Assembly (NCBI GenBank): GCA_964542875.1
Contig: CAZIWA010000009.1
Location: 1-64,000, forward strand
Reading direction: 5' to 3'
Length of the DNA stretch: 64,000 nt
Source of the DNA: CAZGOM01 sp964542875
GTDB lineage: Bacteria; Planctomycetota; Phycisphaerae; Phycisphaerales; Phycisphaeraceae
This document shows positions 1 to 8,535 of the stretch, piece by piece; position 1 is the stretch's first letter; each line of letters starts with the position of its first letter. The notes beneath the pieces were generated by a model. It saw only the letters and a list, made by a program, of their open reading frames with translations. It was not told where the DNA came from and searched no databases. The position numbers and the translations under genes are program-made.

Positions 1-55
1 GAACCCTCAACATTCAGCTTGGAAGGCTGACACTCTACCGTTGAGTTACGCCCGC
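1..55 (-). tRNA. tRNA-Gly (anticodon TCC), cut by the window edge
   Basis: Read on the minus strand from 55, the sequence gives an acceptor strand GCGGGCG, a D-arm with the AACGGTA loop, an anticodon stem CAGC/GCTG around loop CTTCCAA (anticodon at 21-23) and the start of the T-arm (AGGGTTC). The 3' part lies outside the window. This copy continues into a T-arm, so it is the functional one after integration; its 5' half and upstream promoter are on the phage side of the junction. Confidence 0.9.
13..55. repeat. attL, left copy of the 43-bp att core
   Basis: Identical over 43 bp to 41828-41870, and it diverges at the next base on both sides. The core covers the tRNA 5' end through the end of the anticodon stem, so crossover was probably in the anticodon region, a common target of tyrosine integrases. 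Confidence 0.93.
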
Positions 56-79
56 TTGATTGGGTTGTTGACGCTTGAC

Positions 80-108
80 AACATATCCAGAAGTGGCGTA
101 AACCACAA
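80..108 (-). promoter_or_regulatory. Candidate phage-supplied promoter for the tRNA-Gly
   Basis: On the minus strand TTGTGG (103-108) is followed after 17 bases by TATGTT (80-85). Transcription would start near 73, about 18 bases before the tRNA 5' end. Integration separated the tRNA from its host promoter, so a phage promoter here would restore its expression. The match is moderate and the role is inferred. Confidence 0.4.
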
Positions 109-324
109 GCTCAACATCCCAACCGAGGATCGCCAACGGTGTGGAAGCCGGAGGCAACCCTCGACAACCTAAATCTCGTCGCCCCTAACCCGGGTGACGA
201 TCACGCCCCCTGAAACGGGTGCGTCCGCCTTTCGGGCCAAAATCCGAGACAGGTATCCCCTTGTCTCAGGTGGCGGTCTTAAGGGCTGACGCGCCCGAAG
301 CATGGGGCGTAGGAGTCGACGCCC

Positions 325-792
325 ATGCCCCAGCTCCCTCTGATATCGCCCGTCTTCACCCCCCTCTCCCCTGCCGAGATGCGTGAGCGTGCCAACCAGT
401 ACCGCACAAGCATCACCCGCAACCCGGATCCGACCCACGCCGTTGTCATCAGCATCGATGCGATCGAACAGTTCGCTTATGCCGTCGACAAGGAAAGGCC
501 ATCCCCCTCACCCAACCTGATCGGCCTGGCTGCGACGATGTCCCCCATCGCCGCAGACGCCCGCAAGCTCCTCCTGGAGCACCCCGAGGATAAGGACGCG
601 CACGCTGTTCAGGCCTGGTACTTCCTGAGCACCCGCGTGACCTACCTGCGCGGCCGCGGCATCTACAACTCAGTCGACTACCGGACTCCGATGGGCGCGG
701 CCCTCGACCTGGCCAGCGCCGCCGCTCTTGTTTGCACCGACTACTGCGGCAGCCCCCACGGCCGGCAGCGCTCCCCATTTTCTGTGCGCTGA
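325..792 (+). CDS. Hypothetical phage protein, first gene of the left arm
   Basis: 155 residues, no family recognised. ATG at 325 has GGAG about ten bases upstream. The protein looks soluble, with no signal peptide or membrane segment and a Pro-rich N-terminus. The 269 bases before it (56-324) hold no convincing gene: only the candidate tRNA promoter and short GACAAC-containing repeats near the att site. It begins a run of tightly packed plus-strand early genes. Confidence 0.55.
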   Translation: MPQLPLISPVFTPLSPAEMRERANQYRTSITRNPDPTHAVVISIDAIEQFAYAVDKERPSPSPNLIGLAATMSPIAADARKLLLEHPEDKDAHAVQAWYFLSTRVTYLRGRGIYNSVDYRTPMGAALDLASAAALVCTDYCGSPHGRQRSPFSVR

Positions 793-839
793 TTTTCTTC
801 CCACCCCACACGCCGGCGGTGCCGGCAGAAGGATTGCTC

Positions 840-1268
840 ATGGTTGAGACCCGGGTCAATATCGAAACGTCTCTTAGAGATCTCGAATTACGTCGCCTTG
901 ATGCCGTTAAAGCCTTTGATCTGGCCGTAAGAGAATTGGCCGTTCGAGGACGCCGAGTCGTTGTTTTCCCACGCCACGACGCCGAAAGAGAAACGTGCGG
1001 GATCATCATCGCCGGCTCCTCTAATCGCATCATTTTCACCAATGCGATTACGGGCAAAGGGCGGCACTTGAATCCCGGTTATGACGCCTTTGCGACCCAA
1101 GACGAAACGGGAAAGTGGACCTACTGGGGTTCCATTCACCCGCGCTACAACCAAGCAATCGGTGATGCGGCCTATGTTTGGGAATCGCGGATGGATGGCC
1201 ACGTCATCCATCGTCATGCCCAGACGTTGATCGATGCAGGCCCGCGCCAGGAGGTGGCCCGTGGCTAA
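840..1268 (+). CDS. Hypothetical phage protein
   Basis: 142 residues, no family recognised. I chose ATG 840, preceded by AGAAGG, over a longer reading starting inside the previous gene. The N-terminal third is helical and charged; the rest is mixed, with a His/Arg-rich tail. Its stop codon overlaps the GTG start of the next gene, so translation is probably coupled. Confidence 0.6.
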   Translation: MVETRVNIETSLRDLELRRLDAVKAFDLAVRELAVRGRRVVVFPRHDAERETCGIIIAGSSNRIIFTNAITGKGRHLNPGYDAFATQDETGKWTYWGSIHPRYNQAIGDAAYVWESRMDGHVIHRHAQTLIDAGPRQEVARG

Positions 1269-1755
1269 GGCCCCCAAGCGCAACCCGCTCGAATACGTCA
1301 ACACCGCCTACGGCAAGGTGTTCCAGGTCGGCGACTTCGTTCAGACTATGGATGGCCGTCGCGGCATGATCGTCGGCGGCAGCAATTCGGTGCATGTTCA
1401 GATCGAGGGGGCCAAGCCCAAAGACGTCTTGTATTTCCACCCAACAGACGTCATCCCCCTACCGCCCCCTCCGAAGTCCCGGATCTTCCAGATCCCTCCC
1501 GATCAATGCTTTCTCATCGGTCCTCTGATGACCTGGTACATCGGGGCTTACCGCCCCAGCGAGCTCTCCACCTGCGATCGCGTTTACCTGTGCCACGAAT
1601 CCAAATCCGACAAGGCAGCCGATGCCGAAAAGCTCACGCGAAAATACATCGCGGGAATGCCCGGATGGGTTTTCATGGGTGTCCAGCCCGTCGTTTTGAT
1701 GGCAGCCGGTGACTTCATCCCATACAAAACCGAAGCCGTGGAGGTGGGCAAATGA
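1261..1755 (+). CDS. Hypothetical phage protein
   Basis: 164 residues, no family recognised. GTG 1261 has a strong AGGAGG seven bases upstream (1248-1253); an in-frame ATG at 1234 has none. The N-terminal 60 residues (a QVGDFVQTMDGRRGMIVGG stretch) look like a small beta-barrel of the kind found in short nucleic-acid-binding phage proteins; this is weak. The stop overlaps the next start (ATGA). Confidence 0.6.
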   Translation: MAKAPKRNPLEYVNTAYGKVFQVGDFVQTMDGRRGMIVGGSNSVHVQIEGAKPKDVLYFHPTDVIPLPPPPKSRIFQIPPDQCFLIGPLMTWYIGAYRPSELSTCDRVYLCHESKSDKAADAEKLTRKYIAGMPGWVFMGVQPVVLMAAGDFIPYKTEAVEVGK

Positions 1756-2081
1756 GCAAGTCCACTCTTGAGGCCTGGTACTACCAGGAAACCAGCGACG
1801 CCTACACGCACATCGTGCGTGACGGCAAGGGTGTCCTGATCTGCCAGCTCGCGCAAGACACCAGCGGCCGGGCAGAGAGCCAGGCGCGGCTCATCGCGTC
1901 AGCGCCCGCACTCCTCCAAGCCCTGCAAAAGGCCCTCGACTCATTGATCAGCGCCAAGAGTGACTGGTCTGCGCTGACGGATGACCTGCACGGCCCCTTT
2001 GAGGGCGAGGATGCCATAGCGGAGGCCAAGGCCGTCCTGGCTGAGGCACAGCGGCCCCCGAAGAAACGGAGGCGCAAATGA
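1752..2081 (+). CDS. Hypothetical phage protein with the ARLIAxAPxLL helix
   Basis: 109 residues. Residues around 38-50 (ARLIASAPALLQALQKAL) match a helix seen in many small proteins from phage early regions, whose function is unknown. The C-terminus is very basic (KKRRRK), suggesting contact with nucleic acid. It overlaps the genes on both sides by four bases. Confidence 0.65.
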   Translation: MSKSTLEAWYYQETSDAYTHIVRDGKGVLICQLAQDTSGRAESQARLIASAPALLQALQKALDSLISAKSDWSALTDDLHGPFEGEDAIAEAKAVLAEAQRPPKKRRRK

Positions 2082-2509
2082 CCTCCTGGCAGGAAATCCA
2101 AACGCGGCGCAGTTCCCTCTTCGACCTCGACCCCGCGAGCATGCTCCCAATCAATGCCCTAGCCCTGGGACTTGAAGCCGTCGGGCACCTGGAAGGCCTC
2201 TACTTTTCTAACAAGGCCTCCCTGGATCCATTCGACTCACCCGCGGCCAACGCGGCCTGCAGCAATCTCATCATGCTGGCCCAGGGCATGTCCGGCGGTC
2301 TGTGGATCAAAACCCTACCCACGCTCACCTGGCGTCAGAACCCCATGGATGGCTGCAAGATCCTGGACCAGGCCATCGCCGAGCTCCAGCGGCACACAGG
2401 CGCGGCCAGGGACATCGGTTTTTGCACGCCCCTGGGCGAAACCGTTGCCCTGCTCTACGCCGTGCAACCCTTCCTTAAGGCCGCAGGCAACGCGAAAGGA
2501 GCCGCGTAA
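2078..2509 (+). CDS. Hypothetical phage protein
   Basis: 143 residues, no family recognised. Mostly alpha-helical, with no signal or membrane segment. ATGA overlap with the preceding gene and a one-base overlap with the next place it in a translationally coupled run. Confidence 0.55.
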   Translation: MTSWQEIQTRRSSLFDLDPASMLPINALALGLEAVGHLEGLYFSNKASLDPFDSPAANAACSNLIMLAQGMSGGLWIKTLPTLTWRQNPMDGCKILDQAIAELQRHTGAARDIGFCTPLGETVALLYAVQPFLKAAGNAKGAA

Positions 2510-2898
2510 TGCGCTCCAAACCCCGCCCCCCACAACTACGCCTGGGCGACATCCTCTACGCCCCCAACAATCGGCTTGCCGGCGTCTGGCGCATCACGAT
2601 CGACGCGGCCCGCGGCCGCGTTGCCCATTGCATTGAGCTGAGCGGGTCGGACGTCGAGTCCTGGTCATTCGGCGAGGGTGACCGCATGCCGATCGTAATC
2701 CGCAGCCACCAGCTGGTGGCGTGCGCCAGGCTCATGATGATCCGGGCCGATGCCCTGAACTCCAGCGCCCGATACTCCGATGCCTTTGGCCTGGGTGAAC
2801 CGTTGTGTGCTGAGGCCCGGCGCACGATGTGCAGCATCATCCGGATCCTGCGCCTTCACATGGCGCGCATCGCCGCCTCCAAAGCGAGGTTGCAATGA
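2509..2898 (+). CDS. Hypothetical phage protein
   Basis: 129 residues, no family recognised. The N-terminal half (LRLGDILYAPNNRLAGVWRI) looks like a small beta-rich domain; the C-terminal half is helical. The next gene starts inside its stop region, and both share an 'RxGD' start to the beta segment, so the two may be distant paralogues. Confidence 0.55.
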   Translation: MRSKPRPPQLRLGDILYAPNNRLAGVWRITIDAARGRVAHCIELSGSDVESWSFGEGDRMPIVIRSHQLVACARLMMIRADALNSSARYSDAFGLGEPLCAEARRTMCSIIRILRLHMARIAASKARLQ

Positions 2899-3323
2899 GG
2901 CGCAGCCCCCGCCCCATCCAGTGGCGCATCGGCGATCTGTGCCGGTGGCGCAAAGACCAGGTGCAGGCAGTCGTCTACGCCGTTTTCGTCGTGATGGGAC
3001 TGGGGCGCGTTGCGTTGGCTCGGGATGGCCAGGGACGGGAATACAGCATAGCCCCTGGGTTGCTGGCGCCTGAGCGCCTTCCCGGTACTGACCTCTTCCA
3101 GGCTGAGCTGGCCTGGCACATGGCCGGCAGTGAACACCTCGCCCGTAACCAGACCCTGCTGTGGGCCAAAGCCCGGCGTCAGGAACGGCGCATCGGCAAC
3201 CTCCGACGCGCCCGGGTAGAGCGTGGCCGTGCACTCTGGGCGTCGACCTTCAAGCCGCTTCTCCCACCGGTCGATGCCGGCGGGTGTGTTGTTTCTTCCC
3301 TCTCTTCGAAAGATACAAAATGA
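2895..3323 (+). CDS. Hypothetical phage protein
   Basis: 142 residues, no family recognised. ATG 2895 overlaps the previous stop. An N-terminal beta-like segment (IQWRIGDLCRWRKDQVQAVV) is followed by an Arg-rich helical region (about 95-120). Its last codons overlap the start of the ParB-like gene. Confidence 0.5.
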   Translation: MRRSPRPIQWRIGDLCRWRKDQVQAVVYAVFVVMGLGRVALARDGQGREYSIAPGLLAPERLPGTDLFQAELAWHMAGSEHLARNQTLLWAKARRQERRIGNLRRARVERGRALWASTFKPLLPPVDAGGCVVSSLSSKDTK

Positions 3324-5032
3324 GTAAAGCGCAGGATCGGATTGATCGTGTCGAGGCCCGTCAAAAGACCATGGAACTGGTCTTGGATGCGCTGATGCAG
3401 CATGGCAAAAACCCAACGGATCCGCAGCCCACGATGTGGATCGATCCCGCCCACATCGACTTTGCGAAAAACCAGCGCAAACGCTCCGACGAGGCGAAAT
3501 ATCAGTCCCTCCTCCTGAACATCCGTCAGAGCGGGCAGAACATCCCCGCCGCGGCCAACCTGGTACACACGCCGGCGGGTGCGCGCCTGGAAGGTATCTA
3601 TGGCGGTCGGCGGCACCGCGTGGCCATAGAGCTGGAGCGGCCGCTTCTGGTCACCGTGTACATGGGGCTTTCGGCCAAGCGAGTCCAGGACCTCCAGTTT
3701 GACGAGAACGATCAGCATGAGGTGCTCAACCCCGTTGACCGCGCCATGGCCGTCATCGGTCTGCTGCAGGAATACGGCGGCGACAAAGAAGCCGTCGCGC
3801 GGGTACATGGCCAGACCGCCGAGTGGGTCACGCGCCACATCTACCTCCAGCGCCTCACGCCCCAGGTCCTGGAGTTGGTGGCCGATTACCTGCTGCCCCT
3901 GCAGCACGCTCGCCTCATCGCGACGATGGGCGATCCCATCGATCAGATTGATGTCTCCTCCGCGGTGATCAACTGCCACCACTGGGCATCCATCGCCAAG
4001 TGCGCCCTCAAGGGTGAAACGTCCAGTGATTACCTTGAGAAGTTCTGGCAAGCGCGTCGCCACAGCACCGGCCAAAACATCAAGTCGATCGAGGAGACGC
4101 GCCAGCTCATCGCTGAGCGCACGCGACCGCTAAAGAACCTTCCCGTCCTCAAAGACCAGAAGGTGGGCGAGTTTCGCCCCTGCGTGGGTTGCCAGCACTG
4201 CACCAACTCCGATCCCATCCTCTTTGCCGAATCGATACCCGACGCTGAAGCCGAGCAGGGGTTTTGCCTGAACCAGGCCTGCTACGAAGGCAAGCTGGCG
4301 TTTGTCGAAGCGGCGCGCCAGGCGGCGCTCAAGAAAGTGGTGAAGCAGAAACTTGAACCGTCGGCCAAAACGTTCCGGGAAATAGCGCCCGCGGGCGTGA
4401 AGCCCGAAGCAATTCAGGGCTTTGTGAAGCGTGAGCTCGACAAGGCTGAAGAAAGTGGCAATGAACCAGGTGCTGCCCCCAAGGCCTCCGACGACCAACG
4501 CCGCAATGAAGCCCTGAGAAACTACGACCGCGCCCTGGCAGCATGGCAGCAAGGTGCCGGTGATGACATCGCCAACGAAATGACACCGGTGCAGCTGGTC
4601 ATGTGGTACCTGATCACGCGCTCTCGGCTTTGGACCCAGGGCGACTATTACATCAAAACCGAGGACTACCAGAACCGCCGGAACATCATCACCGAGCCGC
4701 CGGCGCAGCCCCATCCCACCGCCGGCCTCTCATTGCTCATGTCCCTGCTTAAAGAGCCCACCCTGCTCGGGCTCGAAAAGATCGTCAAAGAGGCCAACAA
4801 CATGCCATCGCCCGGTGTCATCGGCACCTCCCCGGTAGTCGCCCTGGCCCTGGCAAAGGCGCTTGAAGTCAAGCTCAAAGACCCGCCGTTGTTTGAGGAC
4901 TTCCTGCCCGAGGACCTGCGGCCGCAGTCATCGGCCCCGAGCCCAGCGGCCCCCGATGCCGTGGTCAAACGCGGCCCCGGCCGCCCCAAGGGCAGCAAGA
5001 CCAACGCCATCGCAACGGAGAAGGGCAAATGA
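3320..5032 (+). CDS. ParB/Spo0J-like protein with AT-hook
   Basis: 570 residues from ATG 3320. Residues about 30-130 resemble the ParB/sulfiredoxin N-terminal domain, including the box GGRRHR at 95-100 that in ParB contacts CTP. A helical HTH-like middle follows. A Cys cluster (CVGCQHC and a later FCLNQAC) suggests a bound zinc. The C-terminus ends in an AT-hook, RGPGRPKG, so the protein should bind DNA. In prophages such proteins act in partition or as regulators, and the role here is open. No parA gene is adjacent, which argues against classic partition. Confidence 0.8.
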   Translation: MSKAQDRIDRVEARQKTMELVLDALMQHGKNPTDPQPTMWIDPAHIDFAKNQRKRSDEAKYQSLLLNIRQSGQNIPAAANLVHTPAGARLEGIYGGRRHRVAIELERPLLVTVYMGLSAKRVQDLQFDENDQHEVLNPVDRAMAVIGLLQEYGGDKEAVARVHGQTAEWVTRHIYLQRLTPQVLELVADYLLPLQHARLIATMGDPIDQIDVSSAVINCHHWASIAKCALKGETSSDYLEKFWQARRHSTGQNIKSIEETRQLIAERTRPLKNLPVLKDQKVGEFRPCVGCQHCTNSDPILFAESIPDAEAEQGFCLNQACYEGKLAFVEAARQAALKKVVKQKLEPSAKTFREIAPAGVKPEAIQGFVKRELDKAEESGNEPGAAPKASDDQRRNEALRNYDRALAAWQQGAGDDIANEMTPVQLVMWYLITRSRLWTQGDYYIKTEDYQNRRNIITEPPAQPHPTAGLSLLMSLLKEPTLLGLEKIVKEANNMPSPGVIGTSPVVALALAKALEVKLKDPPLFEDFLPEDLRPQSSAPSPAAPDAVVKRGPGRPKGSKTNAIATEKGK

Positions 5033-5529
5033 TTAGGTCCCCTTTACCAATCACGTGCCAGCTGGCGCAGTACCCGCTCCTTGCCTGTGAGCGCCAGCAC
5101 CAATGCGAGATCTGTGGATCCGTTATTCCCCGCGGCTGGAGCCTGGCACAACTGCCGACGGGCGAACAGGCCTGCTCGGCCTCGTGCATCCAGCGCAGCC
5201 AGCACGCCAAGGCGCTGCTGCAGGAGCTGCTGGATATAGAGGACTGGGACATCATCCCGGAACCGGGTGACGAAGAAACCATCGAGGTCAAAGCCAAGCG
5301 CCGCGTGAAGAACCACGACGACGCCAAACGCCACTGCGATGCGCAAACCGGCCTCGACGGCTGCGCTGGCAAAGACGCGGCTTACTTGGCCGAGGAGTAC
5401 CGGCGGCGCGTGGCCCGGATCCGCCATGCGGTCTTTGGCTGGCCCGCGCCCGTCCTGGAGCCCTGGCGCAAGCTCCAGTTCACCCGCAACAACACAGGCA
5501 CGGGCCTCCTGCCATGGCGGGTCGCCTGA
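5029..5529 (+). CDS. Hypothetical protein with a Cys4 zinc motif
   Basis: 166 residues. Cysteines near the N-terminus (CEICG at about 26 and CSASC at about 48) form a probable zinc knuckle; the rest is charged and helical. ATGA overlap with the ParB-like gene suggests co-expression. Function unknown. Confidence 0.55.
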   Translation: MIRSPLPITCQLAQYPLLACERQHQCEICGSVIPRGWSLAQLPTGEQACSASCIQRSQHAKALLQELLDIEDWDIIPEPGDEETIEVKAKRRVKNHDDAKRHCDAQTGLDGCAGKDAAYLAEEYRRRVARIRHAVFGWPAPVLEPWRKLQFTRNNTGTGLLPWRVA

Positions 5530-5708
5530 ACACCGGTCTCCACAGCGTATCCCCCCTACTACTCAATTCACCCTCAAAAACAACGTCCGGGGCCTTGCAA
5601 ATGAAAACCGTTCACGTCACTACCAATCAACGATTAGACCCACCGGCACCGTGCCGGACGGAGGAGGGTTCTGATCGGCGAAAGCCCAAGGACGGGCTCC
5701 AATACTCT

Positions 5709-5752
5709 GGGGAGGCGGCCGTCATTCGTGACGGACGGCAGGCTCCCCACGA
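5709..5752 (+). promoter_or_regulatory. Nested hairpin in the integrase leader
   Basis: An inner perfect stem, CCGTCA-TTCG-TGACGG (5719-5734), sits inside an outer stem pairing GGGGAG (5709-5714) with CTCCCC (5747-5752). The inner loop contains an in-frame GTG (5728) and the outer stem contains its possible Shine-Dalgarno. In mRNA this would bury that start and leave ATG 5764 free. A second perfect palindrome, CCGGCAC/GTGCCGG, lies at 5643-5657. Either could control integrase expression. Confidence 0.45.
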
Positions 5753-5763
5753 CGGAGCCGATT

Positions 5764-6723
5764 ATGTTGCTCGGAGATTTCTGGTTTCGAGAAGCCGCCC
5801 CTGCCCTGGACGAATACTACCGGGACAAGGAACGCAAGCCCACGCGACACTTTTACAACCTGCGCGACGCCTTCAAGCACGTCTTGTGGGCGTACGGCCC
5901 CCACGACATCCTCAAGGACGGGGAATGGGTGCCGGCCTGGGAAGGCTACGACTGGCAGGATCTGACGCCCAAGAAACTCAAACGCGTGCGGGAATTCATG
6001 ATCCGCGCGGATTTGTGCCTCAATACCGTCAACACGCGCATCAACCGGATCCGCGCCTGCTGTGCCTGGGGCGTAGCCGAGGAGCTGGTGGACGCCTCGG
6101 TCCTCACCGGGCTCAAAACAGTGCGGGCCTTGGCCGAGGGCCGCTGCGCCGCCAGGGTGACCGACGATGTGGCGCCGGTGGCATGGGATGTGGTGGAGGC
6201 TACGCTCAAGCATCTCCCCGCGGTGCTGCAGGCGATGGTGCTCATCCAGTGGTACACCGGCATGCGCCCGTCGGAGGTCTGTCGCATCCGGCCCGGCAGC
6301 ATCAGCCGCACCGAGTATCCCAACTGCTGGATCTATACGCCCTTTCGCCACAAAAACACCTGGCGCGGCAAAAAGTACGTTCGCAAGATCGCCGTGGGAC
6401 CCAAGGCCCAGGCTGTTTTGCGGCCGTACTTGCTGCGTCCCGACGATGCGCCCTGTTTCCAGCACGGCCGCACCTGGGTACCCGGGCCGGGGACGTACAC
6501 GGCCAATACCTATGCCGCGGCGATCAAGCGCGCGGCCAAGCTCGCCAACATGCCCCACTGGTACCCGCTCCAGGTCCGGCACTCCACCGGCACGATGATC
6601 CGAAAGATGGTCGGCCTGGAAGCTGCCCAGGTTGTCCTGGGACACCAGGACGCGGAGACGACCGAGATATACGCAAAGGCCGACGAAGCCCTGGCCGTGG
6701 AAGTGATGGCCAAGTACGGCTGA
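5764..6723 (+). CDS. int: Tyrosine-family site-specific integrase
   Basis: 319 residues. It catalyses recombination between phage and tRNA att sites. The catalytic domain shows Arg168 (GMRPSEV), a beta-hairpin lysine region (HKNTWRGKK, about 196-204), Arg272 (VRHS), His294 (LGHQD) and the nucleophile Tyr303 (EIYAKA). The usual His of HxLRH is replaced by Leu, which is tolerated in this family. The N-terminus has a SAM-like core-binding domain. ATG 5764 has GGAG six bases upstream; an earlier GTG (5728) is buried in a hairpin. The gene is 5.7 kb from attL, further than usual. Confidence 0.93.
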   Translation: MLLGDFWFREAAPALDEYYRDKERKPTRHFYNLRDAFKHVLWAYGPHDILKDGEWVPAWEGYDWQDLTPKKLKRVREFMIRADLCLNTVNTRINRIRACCAWGVAEELVDASVLTGLKTVRALAEGRCAARVTDDVAPVAWDVVEATLKHLPAVLQAMVLIQWYTGMRPSEVCRIRPGSISRTEYPNCWIYTPFRHKNTWRGKKYVRKIAVGPKAQAVLRPYLLRPDDAPCFQHGRTWVPGPGTYTANTYAAAIKRAAKLANMPHWYPLQVRHSTGTMIRKMVGLEAAQVVLGHQDAETTEIYAKADEALAVEVMAKYG

Positions 6724-6823
6724 TTCATGTCTCTCACCAGGTGATAGACATCCCCGTTCAGTCCGAGCTGCGCCAGGTGGACGCCCCGGTGTGCCCCCGG
6801 GTTCTGGCGCAGCTCACTCCTCG

Positions 6824-6858
6824 CCCTGGCCGGCACACACGCCGGCCAGGGTGTTTTT
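6824..6858 (+). terminator. Rho-independent terminator after integrase
   Basis: An 11-bp perfect stem, CCCTGGCCGGC/GCCGGCCAGGG, with a six-base loop is followed by TGTTTTT. It lies about 100 bases after the integrase stop, first of two in tandem. Confidence 0.85.
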
Positions 6859-6894
6859 CCTTCGGCGGGCTCGTTGCTCGTCCAAGGCTCACGC

Positions 6895-6937
6895 ACGCAC
6901 CCGGTCCGGCCGAAACGTCGGCCGGGTGCGTGTTTTT
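6895..6937 (+). terminator. Second tandem terminator
   Basis: ACGCACCCGG...CCGGGTGCGT stem with an internal bulge and a CGAAACG loop, followed by TGTTTTT. Two terminators in series should insulate the integrase unit from the replication genes downstream. Confidence 0.8.
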
Positions 6938-6962
6938 CAACCTTCCAAGAGGTGTCTTAAAG

Positions 6963-7499
6963 ATGGTTACTTCAAACCCCAAACGGGTCGGACCGGCTGA
7001 CGGCATTGAGTTTTCACCCCATGACTTCATCGTTCTGATCACGATGTTCTATTACGGCCTTCGCCTGCCGGCCACGACCAGCTCCGCGACGACGGAGACG
7101 CATGCCCGCATGAGTTTTCAGCAGATGGTGGCCATCGCTCAAACGCTGACGGGCGAGCCGGATTTCCTGAACACGCCAACCCCGAGCCTTGAGCAATCCG
7201 AACGCTGGAAATTAGCGGCACTCCGGATTCACACCTTGAAACCGCCCGGCTCCATTTTCTTGCGCATGGATGTCGCATCCACGATCTGTGCCGCGGTTGT
7301 CCTGCAGACCGCATTCCGCAACGGCTTTTCGGACACTGAGCAAGAGATCACCTCCGCCGAGAACTCCATCATTCTCCGGCTGCTCAATGCGGTGCCTGAC
7401 GACTACAAAGACCCGGAAGCGCTCTTCCTGCGCGACGGCATGAAAACGATTCAACAAAAACTGTTCCTCATCCGGATGACAGCCGGGAAGGCGTTCTAA
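6963..7499 (+). CDS. Hypothetical phage protein
   Basis: 178 residues from ATG 6963, just after the tandem terminators, so a promoter must lie between 6938 and 6962 or inside the terminator region. The middle (residues about 20-35) is hydrophobic (FIVLITMFYYGLRL) but short. No family recognised. Positioned upstream of the replication initiator. Confidence 0.55.
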   Translation: MVTSNPKRVGPADGIEFSPHDFIVLITMFYYGLRLPATTSSATTETHARMSFQQMVAIAQTLTGEPDFLNTPTPSLEQSERWKLAALRIHTLKPPGSIFLRMDVASTICAAVVLQTAFRNGFSDTEQEITSAENSIILRLLNAVPDDYKDPEALFLRDGMKTIQQKLFLIRMTAGKAF

Positions 7500-7523
7500 A
7501 TCTCCTCCACCGAAAGGCATCTC

Positions 7524-8489
7524 ATGAATCAAGAAGTCCCCCCTCACCCTGATCTGATCGACCTACGGCCACTCTCTGAGCCGAATGTGGTGTTTCAAGC
7601 AACATTCGCCACATACATCCAGTGGATCTGCCTTGTTGACGACGGCACCAAAGAACTTAGCGCCAGAAACAATTCTTGGCTGATCATGCGGGAAATCACA
7701 GATTTTCAGATGCGTTTGCTGGGTGCCATTCAGGCGAAGTTCGGTAACGACTTTCATGGCAACGTAGATGAACTCATCCATGACACGACACTCGTCCCTT
7801 GCGACATGAGGCTCCATCTGCAGGTGGTCGGCACCTGGGCTGCCGTCGTTGGCCTCGGCAAAGCCCCCGAGACTCATAAGCCGCAACTCGCCGCCCTCCT
7901 CCTGGGCATGGTCGACCAGCTGGTACCCATCTCGCTGAAGTCCGATGCCGTCAGAGATTTCCAGGAACGCCTGACGGCGCAAATCTACTTCCACTGGCCC
8001 AATGCCGTCAGAGACCTCGCCCAAGTCGATACCTTCGATCTGTCGACTGGCGCAGGTGTTGATCGTCTAGTCCTCTGGGTTCCGGTTCATACCATACCGG
8101 ACATCCTCGGCGGCTTGGCCATCGAACAGGCCATTTTCAGGCGTGCCTCCAGTTCCGCCTTTGACCAGCTGGTGGACATCGTCTCGATCCGGATCAATCA
8201 GGATCTCCCATCCTTCCCCGTCAACGTGCGTGAACGCAAGATGCCGCCGCATGAGTTTCGGCAACTGCTCAAAAGCCTCCCTGAAGACCATCTCATCAAT
8301 ATCACCATTACGGGAGCGCTGGCCGGGGCCATCTACCCGTTGCTGCGCAGTCACTACAACCGCTTCCACAAACAACAGAACCATGTGAGTTGGGCGATAT
8401 TCCGCCAGTTCATCCTCGATATCGCCGCCGGCTTGACTGAGGAGGGTACTGCCGGACGAGCCGCGATGTTGTTTGGCCTCGATGCCTGA
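7524..8489 (+). CDS. Hypothetical phage protein
   Basis: 321 residues, no family recognised. Predominantly helical, without signal peptide or transmembrane segments apart from a moderately hydrophobic stretch near residue 265 (TGALAGAIYPLL). GAAAGG lies upstream of ATG 7524. It sits between another unknown gene and the initiator. Confidence 0.6.
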   Translation: MNQEVPPHPDLIDLRPLSEPNVVFQATFATYIQWICLVDDGTKELSARNNSWLIMREITDFQMRLLGAIQAKFGNDFHGNVDELIHDTTLVPCDMRLHLQVVGTWAAVVGLGKAPETHKPQLAALLLGMVDQLVPISLKSDAVRDFQERLTAQIYFHWPNAVRDLAQVDTFDLSTGAGVDRLVLWVPVHTIPDILGGLAIEQAIFRRASSSAFDQLVDIVSIRINQDLPSFPVNVRERKMPPHEFRQLLKSLPEDHLINITITGALAGAIYPLLRSHYNRFHKQQNHVSWAIFRQFILDIAAGLTEEGTAGRAAMLFGLDA

Positions 8490-8535
8490 GCTTCGATCGT
8501 GCATGTTCCTCGATTCCTAACGGAGACCCAGATCT

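Noticed and set aside
5728..5763. GTG start of integrase
   Set aside because: It is buried in a hairpin and its ribosome site is 12 bases away, whereas ATG 5764 has GGAG six bases upstream.
6791..7000. Short frame between integrase and the 6963 gene
   Set aside because: It spans both tandem terminators, so it cannot be a sensible gene.
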